A stretch of DNA of 35,025 nucleotides from Desulfobacterales bacterium (GCA_013375375.1 JABXJX010000010.1:1-35025), one strand, 5' to 3'; shown: positions 1 to 8,968, numbered from the stretch's first letter. The notes: generated from the sequence alone by a model not told the origin. Numbers and translations: made by a program.

Positions 1-724
1 CCTGTTCAACTGCATTGGCTATTTTGTCCAATTGGGTTTCCACCCGGCCATCCACATTACCAAAAGCCGTTTCCATAAAACATCCACCAAGGGAAATGGA
101 CGGGTCAGACTCAATGGTGATCGACTTTAACCCGCTGATGCGATCAAAAAATTCCGGCCTTATTTCTTTTACATATTCAATCTCTTCGGGATTGATCCTT
201 ACCGTCACCTTCGAACGATCGGCAGCAAGGCTGAAGGCCTCAAGGATAGTTTCCCGAACAATCCGGTTATCCACCTTGGCCGTCCCCTGTACAACTTTCC
301 CGGCAACAGCAGAGACCAGCCGCAGCATCTCTTTTTCATATTTCTTTACAAACTCCCCCCTGTAAGCGACCATATCCTCCAGGATGCCATGGATCCGGTC
401 AAAAATCTTTTCAAGCTTCTTGGCCCCCATCTCAAGGCCGTCTTTTTCGCCCTGAGCAAAACCTTTTTCATAGGCTTTACTTTCGATCTCGGTCGCCTTT
501 TTTTGGGCCTCCTCTATAATCCCGATAGCCTTCTCCCTATCCTCAAACAAGGACATAGGTTGAAACGTATCACGATCACTGACCCCTGTATAGGAGGACT
601 CAAATGTGCTACGACGTGTACCGGGATCCGAGGAGGAATCCGAAGTATCAAAGGATTTCATTTCAGGAATCTCAAATTTCCGATCCCGGCCGCCGGTCTC
701 AGCATTGGTATCAGACGAGGACAT
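1..724 (-). CDS. fliH: Flagellar export-apparatus protein FliH, C-terminus outside the window
   Basis: FliH is the stator-like regulator of the FliI ATPase at the cytoplasmic base of the flagellar export gate. The frame is open from the ATG at 724 to the window edge, about 241 codons. It shows an acidic, serine-rich N-terminus, then a charged helical stretch containing AYEKGFAQGEKDG, the small-residue heptad segment typical of FliH. A globular part follows, with VSAVAGKVVQ, TILEAF and VTVRINPEE, then SDPSISLGGC and TAFGNVDGRVETQLDKI, which match the conserved C-terminal FliH/YscL region. It overlaps the end of fliG by 14 bp and has a G-rich ribosome binding site (GGGGGGTGAAG) directly before the start. 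Operon position after fliG agrees. Only the last residues are missing. The call is confident. Confidence 0.93.
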   Translation of the reverse strand, partial: MSSSDTNAETGGRDRKFEIPEMKSFDTSDSSSDPGTRRSTFESSYTGVSDRDTFQPMSLFEDREKAIGIIEEAQKKATEIESKAYEKGFAQGEKDGLEMGAKKLEKIFDRIHGILEDMVAYRGEFVKKYEKEMLRLVSAVAGKVVQGTAKVDNRIVRETILEAFSLAADRSKVTVRINPEEIEYVKEIRPEFFDRISGLKSITIESDPSISLGGCFMETAFGNVDGRVETQLDKIANAVEQ

Positions 725-1721
725 CTTCACCCCCCTTCCACAATACGATCTTACCCTCGTCTTCAAGCTGCCTGGCGACCCTTAGAACTTTCTGCTGGGC
801 CTCTTCCACCTCGGAGAGCCTCACAGGGCCCATGTCCTCCATGTCTTCGCGAAGCATGTCTCCTGCCCTTTCTGAGAGGTTGTTGAAGATCTTTTCCTTA
901 ACTCCTTCGGATGCAGTCCTGAGGCCCACGGCCAGATCCGCTCTATCCACATGTTTTAAGATCTCTCGAAAAGCCCGATCATCCACTTTGACGAGATCTT
1001 CAAAAACAAACATCAGTTGTCTGATCTCCTCGGCCACCTGCTCATCATCTTCTTCAAGCCTCGACATTATCTGTTCTTCAGTAGTCCTATCTATCTCGTT
1101 CAATATGTTGGCAAGGGTCGTCGTACCCTCAACGTCTCTGGTTCCGGAATCGCCCAGGCCCCTGACCTCTTTTTGAAGCACATGGTCCACTTCCTGGATA
1201 ACTTCCGTGGGGACCTGTTCCATTTTTACAATACGCATTGCAACATCTGCCTGTATTTGCTCCGGCAATCCTGAAAGGATCGCGGCAGCCCTGTTGGATT
1301 CCAAGTATGCCAGTATCAATGCTATCGTCTGGGGATGTTCCCCTTTGATTATGTTAACTACCAGATTGGCATCAATACTTTCAAAATAACTGAACGGGTC
1401 GCCCTGCCTATTCTTCTCAAGCTCCCTATAAACGGCCCTGGCCTTGTCTTTGCCCAATGAGCCTTCCACTTTCCTTAAAAAAGTTTCATATTCCACCATG
1501 AATTGACCGGTGGATTCACTTTTGTTAAGAAACTCTTCCATGATCCGCCTCAGGTCTTCCTCGGGGACATACTTGATTTCCGACATTTTAGCGACAAGTC
1601 TGCTGATCTCATCCGGCTCAAGATTCTTAAAAACCTCTGAGGTATACTCTTCCCCCATCATCATGAGAAATATTGCGGCCTTCTCCGCCCCCGTCATTTT
1701 CCTGTCCCTTACATCCGGCAT
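711..1721 (-). CDS. fliG: Flagellar motor switch protein FliG
   Basis: FliG is the rotor protein of the C-ring; it contacts FliF on the membrane side and MotA through its C-terminal domain. The 336-residue product has the usual family length. The N-terminus contains TGAEKAAIFLMMMGEE, the middle domain contains GEHPQTIALILAYL (the EHPQ motif that contacts FliM), and the C-terminal domain contains FVFEDLVKVDDRAFREIL, where the charged torque-generating helix lies. It ends in a basic/hydrophobic tail. The start ATG shares one base with the fliF TAA stop, so translation is probably coupled. No anomaly is visible. Confidence 0.98.
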   Translation of the reverse strand: MPDVRDRKMTGAEKAAIFLMMMGEEYTSEVFKNLEPDEISRLVAKMSEIKYVPEEDLRRIMEEFLNKSESTGQFMVEYETFLRKVEGSLGKDKARAVYRELEKNRQGDPFSYFESIDANLVVNIIKGEHPQTIALILAYLESNRAAAILSGLPEQIQADVAMRIVKMEQVPTEVIQEVDHVLQKEVRGLGDSGTRDVEGTTTLANILNEIDRTTEEQIMSRLEEDDEQVAEEIRQLMFVFEDLVKVDDRAFREILKHVDRADLAVGLRTASEGVKEKIFNNLSERAGDMLREDMEDMGPVRLSEVEEAQQKVLRVARQLEDEGKIVLWKGGEDVLV

Positions 1722-3289
1722 TATCTCTCTCCCAACCAGCCTCTGAGCACCTGTTGCGTCTTATCAACATCTTTTTTTGCTACCATCATCGTCTTATCCC
1801 GTATGGTTTTTGCTTCGGATTCCGGCAGCGAGGCAGACTCAAGTCCCTCAGTCGTTGCCGGTAAAGTCCTCGAGATGCCGGTAGTTGTAAAGACCCCTTT
1901 GGCCGATCTTAAAAGCGGACGCACCACAAAAAGAAATACCACAATCCCTAATAAAAGATTAATAGCCGGCTTGATGTACGGCTTGATGTATTGCATCCAG
2001 CCCGTTTCCACCACTTCTTCTGCCTGAACTTCTTCCGTGATTGTGGAAACAGAAAGAGGGAAACAGCTCATCTGGACCTGATCCTCGCGGTCCGCATTAT
2101 AACCCATAGCCCTTTTGACAATATTTTCAAATTCCCCCAATTCCTTTGAGCTTCTGGGAATATATTTTTTTGTCTTTGAGCCATCTTCATTGGTAACTAC
2201 GTCATAGGTGCCGTCAACCACTGCGGCCACCGAAAGTCGCGTCACTGTGCCCGATGGTTTTATGATCCGTCTTGTGACTCTGTTGATTTCATAATTGATA
2301 ACCTCATCTTCTTTTTGAGACCTTGTACTTGGTTCAGCTCCTTGTGATGGAATCTCGGCCTGACCGGTATTCAAGGCCGGCGTCGTTGGATTTTTCCCGC
2401 CTTTTGCGGACGACTCTGCTTTGCGTTGTCTGCTTCTGACCACAGTGTTATCAGGATCGTATTTTTCCTCACTAAGATCAATTTGATCAAAATCGATCTC
2501 AGCACTCACGCGGACAATGGCTTTACCTGTGCCTACAATACCCTCCAGCATACTCTGAACACGTCCCGCAATCTTTTTCTCAACCTGACGTTGATAATCG
2601 AGCTTGTTGCTGGTAAAAAGGGCCGTCTGATCCCCCTGGTGAGGCCCTTTGAACAACACCTTTCCGGTAGTATCAACCACCGTAACTTGCTCCGGCGCCA
2701 GCCCTTCAACGGCGCTTGCTACAATATGGACGATTCCCGCCACTTTGTCCTGAGATAGACTTGATCTTAGTTTCAACAAAACCGAAGCTGTGGGCGGTTT
2801 GGTATCTTCGATAAATAAGGAGTCCTTCGGCAACACAATAAGGATCCTTGCGTGGTCCACCTCCCTAAATTCACCTATAGTCCGGGACAATTCCCCTTGA
2901 AGGGCTCTTTGATAGTTGAGCCTCTGGACGAACTCGGTGGTACTAAAATTTGTCTTGTCAAAGATTTCAAACCCGACGTTACCCCCCCTCGGGAGCCTTT
3001 CACCAGCCAGTACAAGTCTCGTTTCATGGACCTTATCTGCCGGAACCATGATGAGCGAACCGCCGCCTTCAAGCCTATATGGAACGTGCTGTTCCTTTAG
3101 CTTGGAGATTATGCTGGATGCATCCTCGTCGGCAAGATTACTGTACAGGACCTGATAATTAATCCGATTGACCCAAGAAATCATCAATGCAAACCCCGCC
3201 ACCACTAACCCCAGCATAACGACCATGGAGATTTTCTTTGAAAGCGGCATGACCCTGAGCGCTTCACTAAACTGTTCAGTTGTTTTCAT
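1721..3289 (-). CDS. fliF: Flagellar MS-ring protein FliF
   Basis: FliF forms the inner-membrane MS ring on which rotor and export gate assemble. The 522-residue protein has a first transmembrane segment at about residues 20-42 and a ring-building region with LYSNLADEDASSII, then NFSTTEFVQRLNYQRALQGELSRTI and VDHARILIVLPKDSLF, all hallmark FliF stretches. A second transmembrane segment (INLLLGIVVFLFVVRPLL) lies near residue 445, followed by a cytosolic tail that binds FliG. The start gives the normal short N-terminal extension. The base context is odd: only a weak GTGAG-type ribosome site precedes the ATG, and repetitive intergenic sequence abuts it directly. Confidence 0.97.
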   Translation of the reverse strand: MKTTEQFSEALRVMPLSKKISMVVMLGLVVAGFALMISWVNRINYQVLYSNLADEDASSIISKLKEQHVPYRLEGGGSLIMVPADKVHETRLVLAGERLPRGGNVGFEIFDKTNFSTTEFVQRLNYQRALQGELSRTIGEFREVDHARILIVLPKDSLFIEDTKPPTASVLLKLRSSLSQDKVAGIVHIVASAVEGLAPEQVTVVDTTGKVLFKGPHQGDQTALFTSNKLDYQRQVEKKIAGRVQSMLEGIVGTGKAIVRVSAEIDFDQIDLSEEKYDPDNTVVRSRQRKAESSAKGGKNPTTPALNTGQAEIPSQGAEPSTRSQKEDEVINYEINRVTRRIIKPSGTVTRLSVAAVVDGTYDVVTNEDGSKTKKYIPRSSKELGEFENIVKRAMGYNADREDQVQMSCFPLSVSTITEEVQAEEVVETGWMQYIKPYIKPAINLLLGIVVFLFVVRPLLRSAKGVFTTTGISRTLPATTEGLESASLPESEAKTIRDKTMMVAKKDVDKTQQVLRGWLGER

Positions 3290-3295
3290 AGTAAC

Positions 3296-3422
3296 TCACT
3301 GTTCGTTGTTTGGTTACTGGTCATTCGTTATTCGAAAATCGTTTTCTGTTTACACGATCTCTGATTCACGATTTAGCGCAAAGCTTCACTCCGTGTCCGA
3401 TTACACGAATCACGAATCAAAA
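3296..3422. repeat. Stuttering short-word tract between fliF and fliE
   Basis: This gap holds reiterated near-identical words: gttcgttg, ggtcattcgttattcg, then gattcacgatt and acacgaatcacgaatca. The stretch at 3372-3399 is almost identical to 8709-8737, near the beginning of the TPR gene. It is non-coding and sits inside a co-directional flagellar operon. It touches the fliF start codon, where a good ribosome site would be expected. Confidence 0.6.
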
Positions 3423-3578
3423 CTGATGCTGTCGTAAAAAGTCTGAAAATAGACGGCAAAGTAAAAAGCTCCAGATGCAAGGCGCGCGAATTTTGAGGAA
3501 TGAGGTCCGCCTCAGGCGGATCGCAATGACGAAAGATGAAGCGCAACGCCGCAGATGGACTTTTTATGAAGCCGTCAG
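3423..3578. mobile_element. MITE-like inverted-repeat element overlapping the fliE stop codon
   Basis: A 156-bp element with imperfect terminal inverted repeats. The left arm (3423-3444) and the reverse complement of the right arm (3557-3578) agree at about 16 of 22 positions, including TAAAAAGTC. An internal hairpin (ggtccgcc/ggcggatc) lies near 3504-3522. There is no open frame and no transposase. The right arm contains the fliE TGA stop. This looks like a non-autonomous repeat, but no second copy exists in the window, so the assignment rests on structure alone. Confidence 0.55.
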
Positions 3579-3865
3579 AATTGCATTCGCATGATTTCCC
3601 TATATGCATCCATAACTTTGTTTCGAACCTGAAGCAGAAGGCGGAGAGAAATATCGGCCTTTTGAACGGCCATCATGGTCTCATGGACGCCGGCCTCTCC
3701 TTTTAAAAGCTGTTCAATAGATTGATCGGCCTGAATTTCCATATCATTCACCTGTTTTATGGCCTGTTTTATGACATCGCCAAAGTTTTTTTGGCCGGCA
3801 CGGGTCTTCTTGTCGCCCTGATACAGGCCGGGCTGTATCTTGTGTTGAATCTTCAAATCACTCAT
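3575..3865 (-). CDS. fliE: Flagellar hook-basal body protein FliE
   Basis: FliE links the MS ring and export gate to the proximal rod. The 96-residue product has the expected length and ends with the family signature: ADISLRLLLQVRNKVMDAYREIMRMQF. A GGAG ribosome site (TAGGAGAAAAA) precedes the ATG, 8 bp after the flgC stop. The order flgB-flgC-fliE is the standard rod operon. The stop codon lies inside the terminal repeat of the neighbouring MITE-like element, yet the C-terminus is of normal length, so the gene appears intact. Confidence 0.96.
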   Translation of the reverse strand: MSDLKIQHKIQPGLYQGDKKTRAGQKNFGDVIKQAIKQVNDMEIQADQSIEQLLKGEAGVHETMMAVQKADISLRLLLQVRNKVMDAYREIMRMQF

Positions 3866-3873
3866 TTTTTCTC

Positions 3874-4305
3874 CTACCTTCCAATCTCAAGCGCCTTCAG
3901 GAGCATTGCCTTGGTTGAGCCAATGGCGGTCACGTTTGCTTCATAGGACCTTCTGGCAAGCATCATATCGGTCATTTCGGTTATGACATCTATATTTGGC
4001 ATATAGACATAGCCGTCTTTGTCTGCATCCGGATGGCCCGGGCTATACATCCTTCTGAAAGAAGTCGGGTCTTCCACAATTCCGGCCACTGTGACCCCGC
4101 ACAGCGACTCGGTTTCCGATCTTAAGATCGATTCAAAGTCCTCAACCGGCTTGGGCTCTAGTACGACTATCTGCCTTCTGTACGGCCCCCCTGTCGCGGT
4201 GCGGGTCGTATACATATTAGCAAGATTGGTCGAAATAACATTCATACGCATTCTCTGTACGGTTAAGCCCATTGTACTGACACGAAGTGCATTAAAGAAA
4301 TCCAT
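3874..4305 (-). CDS. flgC: Flagellar proximal rod protein FlgC
   Basis: FlgC is a proximal rod subunit exported through the flagellar apparatus. The 143-residue protein begins with an N-terminal flagellar rod helix (ALRVSTMGLTVQRMRMNVISTNLANM) carrying the SxNLAN rod motif. It contains the FlgC motif YSPGHPDADKDGYVYMPNID, and ends with the C-terminal helix MMLARRSYEANVTAIGSTKAMLLKALEIG. It starts two bases after the flgB stop. Everything is typical. Confidence 0.97.
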   Translation of the reverse strand: MDFFNALRVSTMGLTVQRMRMNVISTNLANMYTTRTATGGPYRRQIVVLEPKPVEDFESILRSETESLCGVTVAGIVEDPTSFRRMYSPGHPDADKDGYVYMPNIDVITEMTDMMLARRSYEANVTAIGSTKAMLLKALEIGR

Positions 4306-4306
4306 A

Positions 4307-4687
4307 TTATCGCCCTCCTTCGGATATGGCGAATTTTAATTTAGACAATTTCCTTAAAAGGACTTCTACGCTTGCTCTGTGCCGCAGATTGTTTTCCGCA
4401 AGCTTCGACATCTCTTTATCAATATCGACCGAGCCTGTGCCGTTTGAGGATGGCTCTGTATAAAAAACCTTGGAACCAAAATGGGCTGGGTTGGTTCGAG
4501 AAAGATCGACCGAGGTCCCCTCCAGGGCATCCTTCAAGGCACTCTTAAAATCAATGTCTTTCGCCTTGTAACCCGGGGTGTCCAGGTTGGCAATATTGCT
4601 GGTTATGAGCCCGTGCCGCTTATTGGTAATGTCAAGAGACCTCTCAATGGCGTGAACTGTTTTTCCAAATAAAGACTTAACCGGCAT
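4307..4687 (-). CDS. flgB: Flagellar proximal rod protein FlgB
   Basis: FlgB is a proximal rod subunit. I choose the ATG at 4687 because AAGGA lies 8 bases upstream and the resulting N-terminus (MPVKSLFGKTVHAIERSLDI) is standard. A longer frame reaches 4726, but it would begin inside the promoter leader. The protein is 126 residues with the rod motif HGLITSNIANLDTPGYKAKDIDF and a C-terminal helix (EMSKLAENNLRHRASVEVLLRKLSKL). It is the first gene of flgB-flgC-fliE-fliF-fliG-fliH, driven by the sigma-54 promoter just upstream. Confidence 0.96.
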   Translation of the reverse strand: MPVKSLFGKTVHAIERSLDITNKRHGLITSNIANLDTPGYKAKDIDFKSALKDALEGTSVDLSRTNPAHFGSKVFYTEPSSNGTGSVDIDKEMSKLAENNLRHRASVEVLLRKLSKLKFAISEGGR

Positions 4688-4720
4688 GATGATTCCTTTC
4701 GTTTTTATCTTTATCTTCTG

Positions 4721-4738
4721 TAGCAATTTCCGTGCCTT
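4721..4738 (-). promoter_or_regulatory. Sigma-54 (-24/-12) promoter of the flgBC-fliEFGH operon
   Basis: Read on the minus strand, the site is GGCACG, four bases, then TTGCT. GG and GC are exactly 12 bases apart, as the RpoN consensus requires. Predicted start is near 4711, leaving a leader of about 24 bases before flgB. The -24 box abuts the TAA of the upstream activator gene, whose product is a candidate activator of this promoter. Confidence 0.85.
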
Positions 4739-4740
4739 TG

Positions 4741-6099
4741 TTACAATCCTCCTGAAGCGGACATCTTTTCTCGGTATTCATTCAACTTATTCCTTAACGT
4801 CCGAACACTAATGCCAAGGATCTCAGCAGCATGGGTTCTGTTACCATTCGTCTGGTTAAGGGTATTTAAGATCATCCTTTCTTCCATCTCTTTTAGTGAA
4901 CCAGCCGGTACGGATGAGAATTCCGACACCCCGGCAGCTTTGGGATTCTCCCCTATAAAAAGGTCATCTTTGTCGATCAGTTTTCCCCGACATAGGAGTA
5001 CGGCCCGTTCCATAATATTTTCCAGCTCTCTTACATTCCCGGGCCACTGCATGCGCATGAGGATACGCGCGGCATCCTTTGTCAAGCCCTTGACGTTGCG
5101 ACCGTCAATCTTGTTGTATTTCTTAATAAAATAATCAGCTAACAGTAGTATGTCATCCTCTCTCTCCCGCAGGGGCGGTAGTCTGATCGGTATGACGTTC
5201 AGACGATAATAAAGGTCTGCTCGAAACTTTTCTGCCTGTACGGCCGCTTCAATATCCTGGTTAGTAGTTGAAATCACACGCGTATCTATGGGAACAGGAT
5301 GCCGGCCGCCAACCCTGTCAATCTCTGACTCCTGCAATACCCGAAGCAGCTTGGCCTGGAGATGGATGTTCATTTCGCTTATTTCGTCTAAGAGCATGGT
5401 GCCGCCCTGGGCCAATTCAAACTTTCCGAGTTTTTTTGAGACCGCCCCGGTAAAAGACCCCTTTTCGTGTCCAAAAAGTTCGCTTTCCAGAAGGCCTTCC
5501 GGAAGTGCTGCACAGTTTACAGCCACAAAAGTTTTATTACGTCTGGAACTTTGGTTGTGAATAAAACGAGAAAATAGTTCTTTTCCTGTACCGCTTTCTC
5601 CCTGAATCAACACAGATGCCTTGCTGTCGGCTACAGTCTTTACCAAATTCAACTGATCAAACATCTGACGATTCCTGGTAATAATGGAGGCTGCCTCTGG
5701 TTTTGTATCTTTTCCGGGGGATGAAGAAGATATCCTGCTGTGAATGGCCTTTGTAGCAACAGTCTTCATGGCTTTTGGCGAAAAAGGCTTCAAAATAAAG
5801 TCAAAGGCCCCAAGCTTCATGGCCTCAATGGCGGATTCTACTGTCCCGTATCCTGAGATGACGATGAAAGGGATATCGATCTCTTTTTCATTAAGCTTTC
5901 TTAATAATCCTAAGCCATCCAGTTCCGGCATTCTAAGGTCGGAGATAATAAGGTCGTAATTGTGTCCTTTGAGTTCTTCTAAGGCACTGACACCGTTGCC
6001 GACGGCTGTAACTCTATATCCCTCGCCCTTTAAGACCTCGCACAAAGAGGCCCTTTCTTGATCTATATCTTCTATGAGTAAGATGTTACCTTTATGCAC
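4741..6099 (-). CDS. NtrC-family sigma-54 activator, FlrC/FlgR-like (REC-AAA+-Fis HTH)
   Basis: This response regulator probably activates sigma-54 flagellar promoters. Residues about 4-118 form a receiver with acidic IEDIDQE, phosphoacceptor in IISDLRMPELDG and the KP switch. Residues about 140-375 form an AAA+ domain with Walker A GESGTGKE, Walker B LLDEI and the R-finger region. The C-terminus carries a Fis-type helix-turn-helix (NGNRTHAAEILGISVRTLRNKL). The sigma-54 contact loop reads GSFTGA rather than the usual GAFTGA. It starts 25 bp after the TPR gene, probably co-transcribed, and lies directly upstream of flgB, as FlrC/FlgR homologues often do. Cognate kinase candidate: the gene at 13404-14216. 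Confidence 0.9.
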   Translation of the reverse strand: MHKGNILLIEDIDQERASLCEVLKGEGYRVTAVGNGVSALEELKGHNYDLIISDLRMPELDGLGLLRKLNEKEIDIPFIVISGYGTVESAIEAMKLGAFDFILKPFSPKAMKTVATKAIHSRISSSSPGKDTKPEAASIITRNRQMFDQLNLVKTVADSKASVLIQGESGTGKELFSRFIHNQSSRRNKTFVAVNCAALPEGLLESELFGHEKGSFTGAVSKKLGKFELAQGGTMLLDEISEMNIHLQAKLLRVLQESEIDRVGGRHPVPIDTRVISTTNQDIEAAVQAEKFRADLYYRLNVIPIRLPPLREREDDILLLADYFIKKYNKIDGRNVKGLTKDAARILMRMQWPGNVRELENIMERAVLLCRGKLIDKDDLFIGENPKAAGVSEFSSVPAGSLKEMEERMILNTLNQTNGNRTHAAEILGISVRTLRNKLNEYREKMSASGGL

Positions 6100-6124
6100 G
6101 GAAATCCTCGATCCGGATTCGGTC

Positions 6125-8746
6125 CTAAGAAGTTTTCAAGGTACGACTGAGCCTATCAACAGATTCTTCTATATTCATCTCTCTGATCTTTGACTCGGCC
6201 ATCTTGCTCCAAAATGGGTCCCCGGATGCCACAATCCGACTCAGTATCCCCTCTGCTTTATCTCTTTGCCGGAGCCTTTGATAACATTCAGCAAGCCTGA
6301 ATTGAACGCCGTGGTCGCCTTGGCCCTTTGTGCCGGCCTTTAGCGCCTTTTCAAAGGCAGACACAGCATGCTCATTTTTTCCAAGTTTAAGATACGTTTC
6401 GCCCAGCCGCTGATATGCCTCATAGGTGCCTGGAAACGAATCAGCCTTGTTCTGACTAATCAACGTAACAGCTTCGTTTAGCGCCCTGGATGCCTCGTCA
6501 TAATTCTCCTGATAGTTTAAGGCATCTCCCATGGCCAAAAGTATCTTGATCCTGTAAGGTTCATCCGGATTTTTCTGCATGGCAGTATGAAAAGCAGTTA
6601 TCGCCTTTTCATATTTTTTTTGCTTCAGCATAACATTCCCAATCAGGAAATATGCCTCTAATGCCCTTCTGTCCTCAGGATATCTTGTAATAAAGTCTTT
6701 CAGTACCCGCAGGGTTTCTTCAAACTTTTGTATATTGTAGAAAGACTCCCCCAAACCAAACAGAAGCGATGCCGGCTGATCTTGTGCCGTATACGATCTT
6801 CCGGCCCCTTCGAATGCGGTAACAGCGCTTTCATACAGATGAAGCCTCTTGTATGCATCGCCGAGTATCAAAAGGAGATTCGGTATATCTTTAGTGCCCA
6901 GGTCGGTCTTCACCTGTTCGTAGTAACCTATGATTTTCCCATAATTTCCTGTCTCCTGTTCTCTTTCAAAAATGTGTTGCAACGGTGCTCGAAAAGCAAC
7001 CTTTATCTGCTCCCTCAAGGGTGTATCAGGATGTTCGGCCAAGATATCTCTAAGGGTATTGATACTTCCATCATAGTCTTTGTCTTCATGTTTCTTGATC
7101 GCAAACTTTAGCTCGGCAAGTTGAGATAGAGGGCTGTCTCCGTGGGCCTTAATGATCTCTTTATATGTCTCCGGCGCAGTCCTCTTATAGGGAGCCATTT
7201 CTTCAATAGGTACCGTAGGTATTGTGAAATGCAGCATTTCGGGTTCAACTTTTTTTATGTTCGCGGCATGACGAAGCATGCTGATCGCGCTCCCTTCGCT
7301 ATTGGGGTATTTCCTTAACACCATATTGTACAATTTTAATGCCTTGTTCTCCATGCCACGATCACGGTAGGTGTCGGCAATCCTTGTCAAGATCAAATGA
7401 CTCGATTCCATATCAGGATAGTAGTTGAAAATTTTACAAAAGAGATCCCTTGCTTTTTTTAATTTTCCAAGTTCATAGTGATTATAGCCGGAATACAGGA
7501 GAATATCCGGATCCTCATAAACTTTGCTTGGCCCTTCTGTTATGATTTCATCAAACACCTTAATGGAGTGCTCAAAGCTGTTCATATCAAAGAGTCTCTT
7601 CGCCCTTTCCATCTTTGCCGTGTCGGCAAGCGGTGTTCCGGGGTAGAGCCTCTCAAGCTGCTCAAAAGTCTTAACGGCCTCCTGCAGCTTGTTAGCTGAG
7701 GCAAGGGCCTTCCCTCTCTGAAACAGGGCCTCGGGGGCCGCTGGATAGTCTTTATAATTCCCGTACACGAGGTTGTAATATGCCAGGGCCTCGGAGTAAT
7801 TTTTTACCTTAGCGTAGCAGTTCCCGATAGACAACATGGCGTCCGGCACAAAAACAGAATCAGGAAATCTGCTTATTGCAGCCTGGTAGTGTCTTGTTAC
7901 CTCCATAAAATGATCTGAAATGTTCTTTTCGAACATACGATCAAAACTCTTTGCCAGGAGAAAATAAGCCCGTTCTAAATGCCGGCTCCCGGGATATGCC
8001 TTAATGAGTTCTCTGAGAATCCGGATCGTTTCATCCCATCTGCCCGCCTGAAAGTGTCCGGTAGCCTGAAGGAAAAGATCCGTGTCCGGTGTGTTATCTC
8101 CGGCATCCGGGTTCAATAACTGATCAATACCACCTGCCTTACTCAAAGTTGCAGGGGACGGTGCCGGCATCTTTGTTTGCAAAGGAGAGGAATCTGATTC
8201 ATCCGGTTTTAAAACTTTCTTGGGAGAGGTTTTGGTGGATGTGGCTCCCGGCGTTCCTGCTTCAGCCATTATCCGGACGTGCAGCCTACCCTTGCCTGGC
8301 TCTATCTGATGGTCGATACCAATATATGGTTTGCGTAGTTTCACAAGCAAACAGATCACATTGTTGGGCCTTTTGTTCATTTCTACCCTATGTATCAGCC
8401 CCTCATCCGTGACCTCTTTACTGGGAAGCCCTTTGGAAAGCCTGGTATCCTTTAGTGCAATCAGGATCTCTTTTTTCTGTAGCCCGATCACCTTGTAGGT
8501 GGGATTCCCTCTTAGCTTGATTATTATGCTGGACCCGTTTTTTTCCGATTTGGTCAACACCTCATGAATCACGGCAAAGCTCCGCGGGGCAGCATCCTGA
8601 GCCACCATAAGACTCAACACTAAGGCTATCCATATTATAGCATTTCGGATTTTGGATTTGCGGCTCACGCCTTGACACGAAGTGAAGCCTGCGACAAAAT
8701 AGTCTGGATTTAGCGCAAGCTTCACTTTGTGTCGAATTTGGCCCAA
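6125..8746 (-). CDS. Exported TPR-repeat protein upstream of flrC-like gene
   Basis: A long protein (up to 873 residues) of unknown exact function. Near residues 30-50 is a hydrophobic segment (AIIWIALVLSLMVAQ) consistent with a signal peptide. Residues about 55-155 resemble an AMIN-like beta domain (VTDEGLIHRVEMNKRPN). The rest is a long series of TPR units such as AEALFQRGKALA-type and PEDRRALEAYFLIGNVMLKQKKYEKAITAF-like helices. Such a protein could act in the periplasm in flagellar assembly or placement; that is inference. The start is uncertain: the longest frame uses TTG at 8746, and GTG at 8668 would fit the signal peptide better, but neither has a clear ribosome site. The region 8641-8740 consists of repeat words, so the N-terminus may be repeat-derived. 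It shares an operon with the downstream activator. Confidence 0.75.
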   Translation of the reverse strand: MGQIRHKVKLALNPDYFVAGFTSCQGVSRKSKIRNAIIWIALVLSLMVAQDAAPRSFAVIHEVLTKSEKNGSSIIIKLRGNPTYKVIGLQKKEILIALKDTRLSKGLPSKEVTDEGLIHRVEMNKRPNNVICLLVKLRKPYIGIDHQIEPGKGRLHVRIMAEAGTPGATSTKTSPKKVLKPDESDSSPLQTKMPAPSPATLSKAGGIDQLLNPDAGDNTPDTDLFLQATGHFQAGRWDETIRILRELIKAYPGSRHLERAYFLLAKSFDRMFEKNISDHFMEVTRHYQAAISRFPDSVFVPDAMLSIGNCYAKVKNYSEALAYYNLVYGNYKDYPAAPEALFQRGKALASANKLQEAVKTFEQLERLYPGTPLADTAKMERAKRLFDMNSFEHSIKVFDEIITEGPSKVYEDPDILLYSGYNHYELGKLKKARDLFCKIFNYYPDMESSHLILTRIADTYRDRGMENKALKLYNMVLRKYPNSEGSAISMLRHAANIKKVEPEMLHFTIPTVPIEEMAPYKRTAPETYKEIIKAHGDSPLSQLAELKFAIKKHEDKDYDGSINTLRDILAEHPDTPLREQIKVAFRAPLQHIFEREQETGNYGKIIGYYEQVKTDLGTKDIPNLLLILGDAYKRLHLYESAVTAFEGAGRSYTAQDQPASLLFGLGESFYNIQKFEETLRVLKDFITRYPEDRRALEAYFLIGNVMLKQKKYEKAITAFHTAMQKNPDEPYRIKILLAMGDALNYQENYDEASRALNEAVTLISQNKADSFPGTYEAYQRLGETYLKLGKNEHAVSAFEKALKAGTKGQGDHGVQFRLAECYQRLRQRDKAEGILSRIVASGDPFWSKMAESKIREMNIEESVDRLSRTLKTS

Positions 8747-8803
8747 AAGAGTATTTCCCGTGAAAATCAGTTAGGTTACAGAATCATTAACAACAGATCC
8801 GCT

Positions 8804-8897
8804 TCCAGCGGGACAACCATTGGCTGACATTGCCAAAATTTGGCCATGCCGGTTGTCCGCTGTTGGTAGCGATTGGAATTTTTATAATTATTCCAAT
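8804..8897 (-). other. Structured leader between sigma-54 promoter and TPR gene
   Basis: Two inverted repeats lie in the predicted untranslated leader. One pairs AGCGGGACAACC (about 8809-8820) with GGTTGTCCGCT (about 8851-8861), with one bulged base. The other is a perfect 8-bp stem (8872-8879 with 8890-8897). Neither is followed by a T tract, so they are not obvious terminators, and I match no known riboswitch class. Confidence 0.45.
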
Positions 8898-8968
8898 ATC
8901 CTAATTGGAGCAAAGCCCCTAAATAAATTCAGTAAGGGATCTAAAGATGCTTATCTGATAGGATATTC

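Noticed and set aside
389-1176. Plus-strand open frames opposite fliG and fliH
   Set aside because: They lie antisense to fully recognised genes, have no ribosome sites and biased composition; shadows of fliG/fliH.
8826-8850. A second sigma-54 site inside the leader hairpin
   Set aside because: GG and GC are in the right spacing, but the -12 box is TGGC rather than TTGC, and a far better site lies at 8969-8985.
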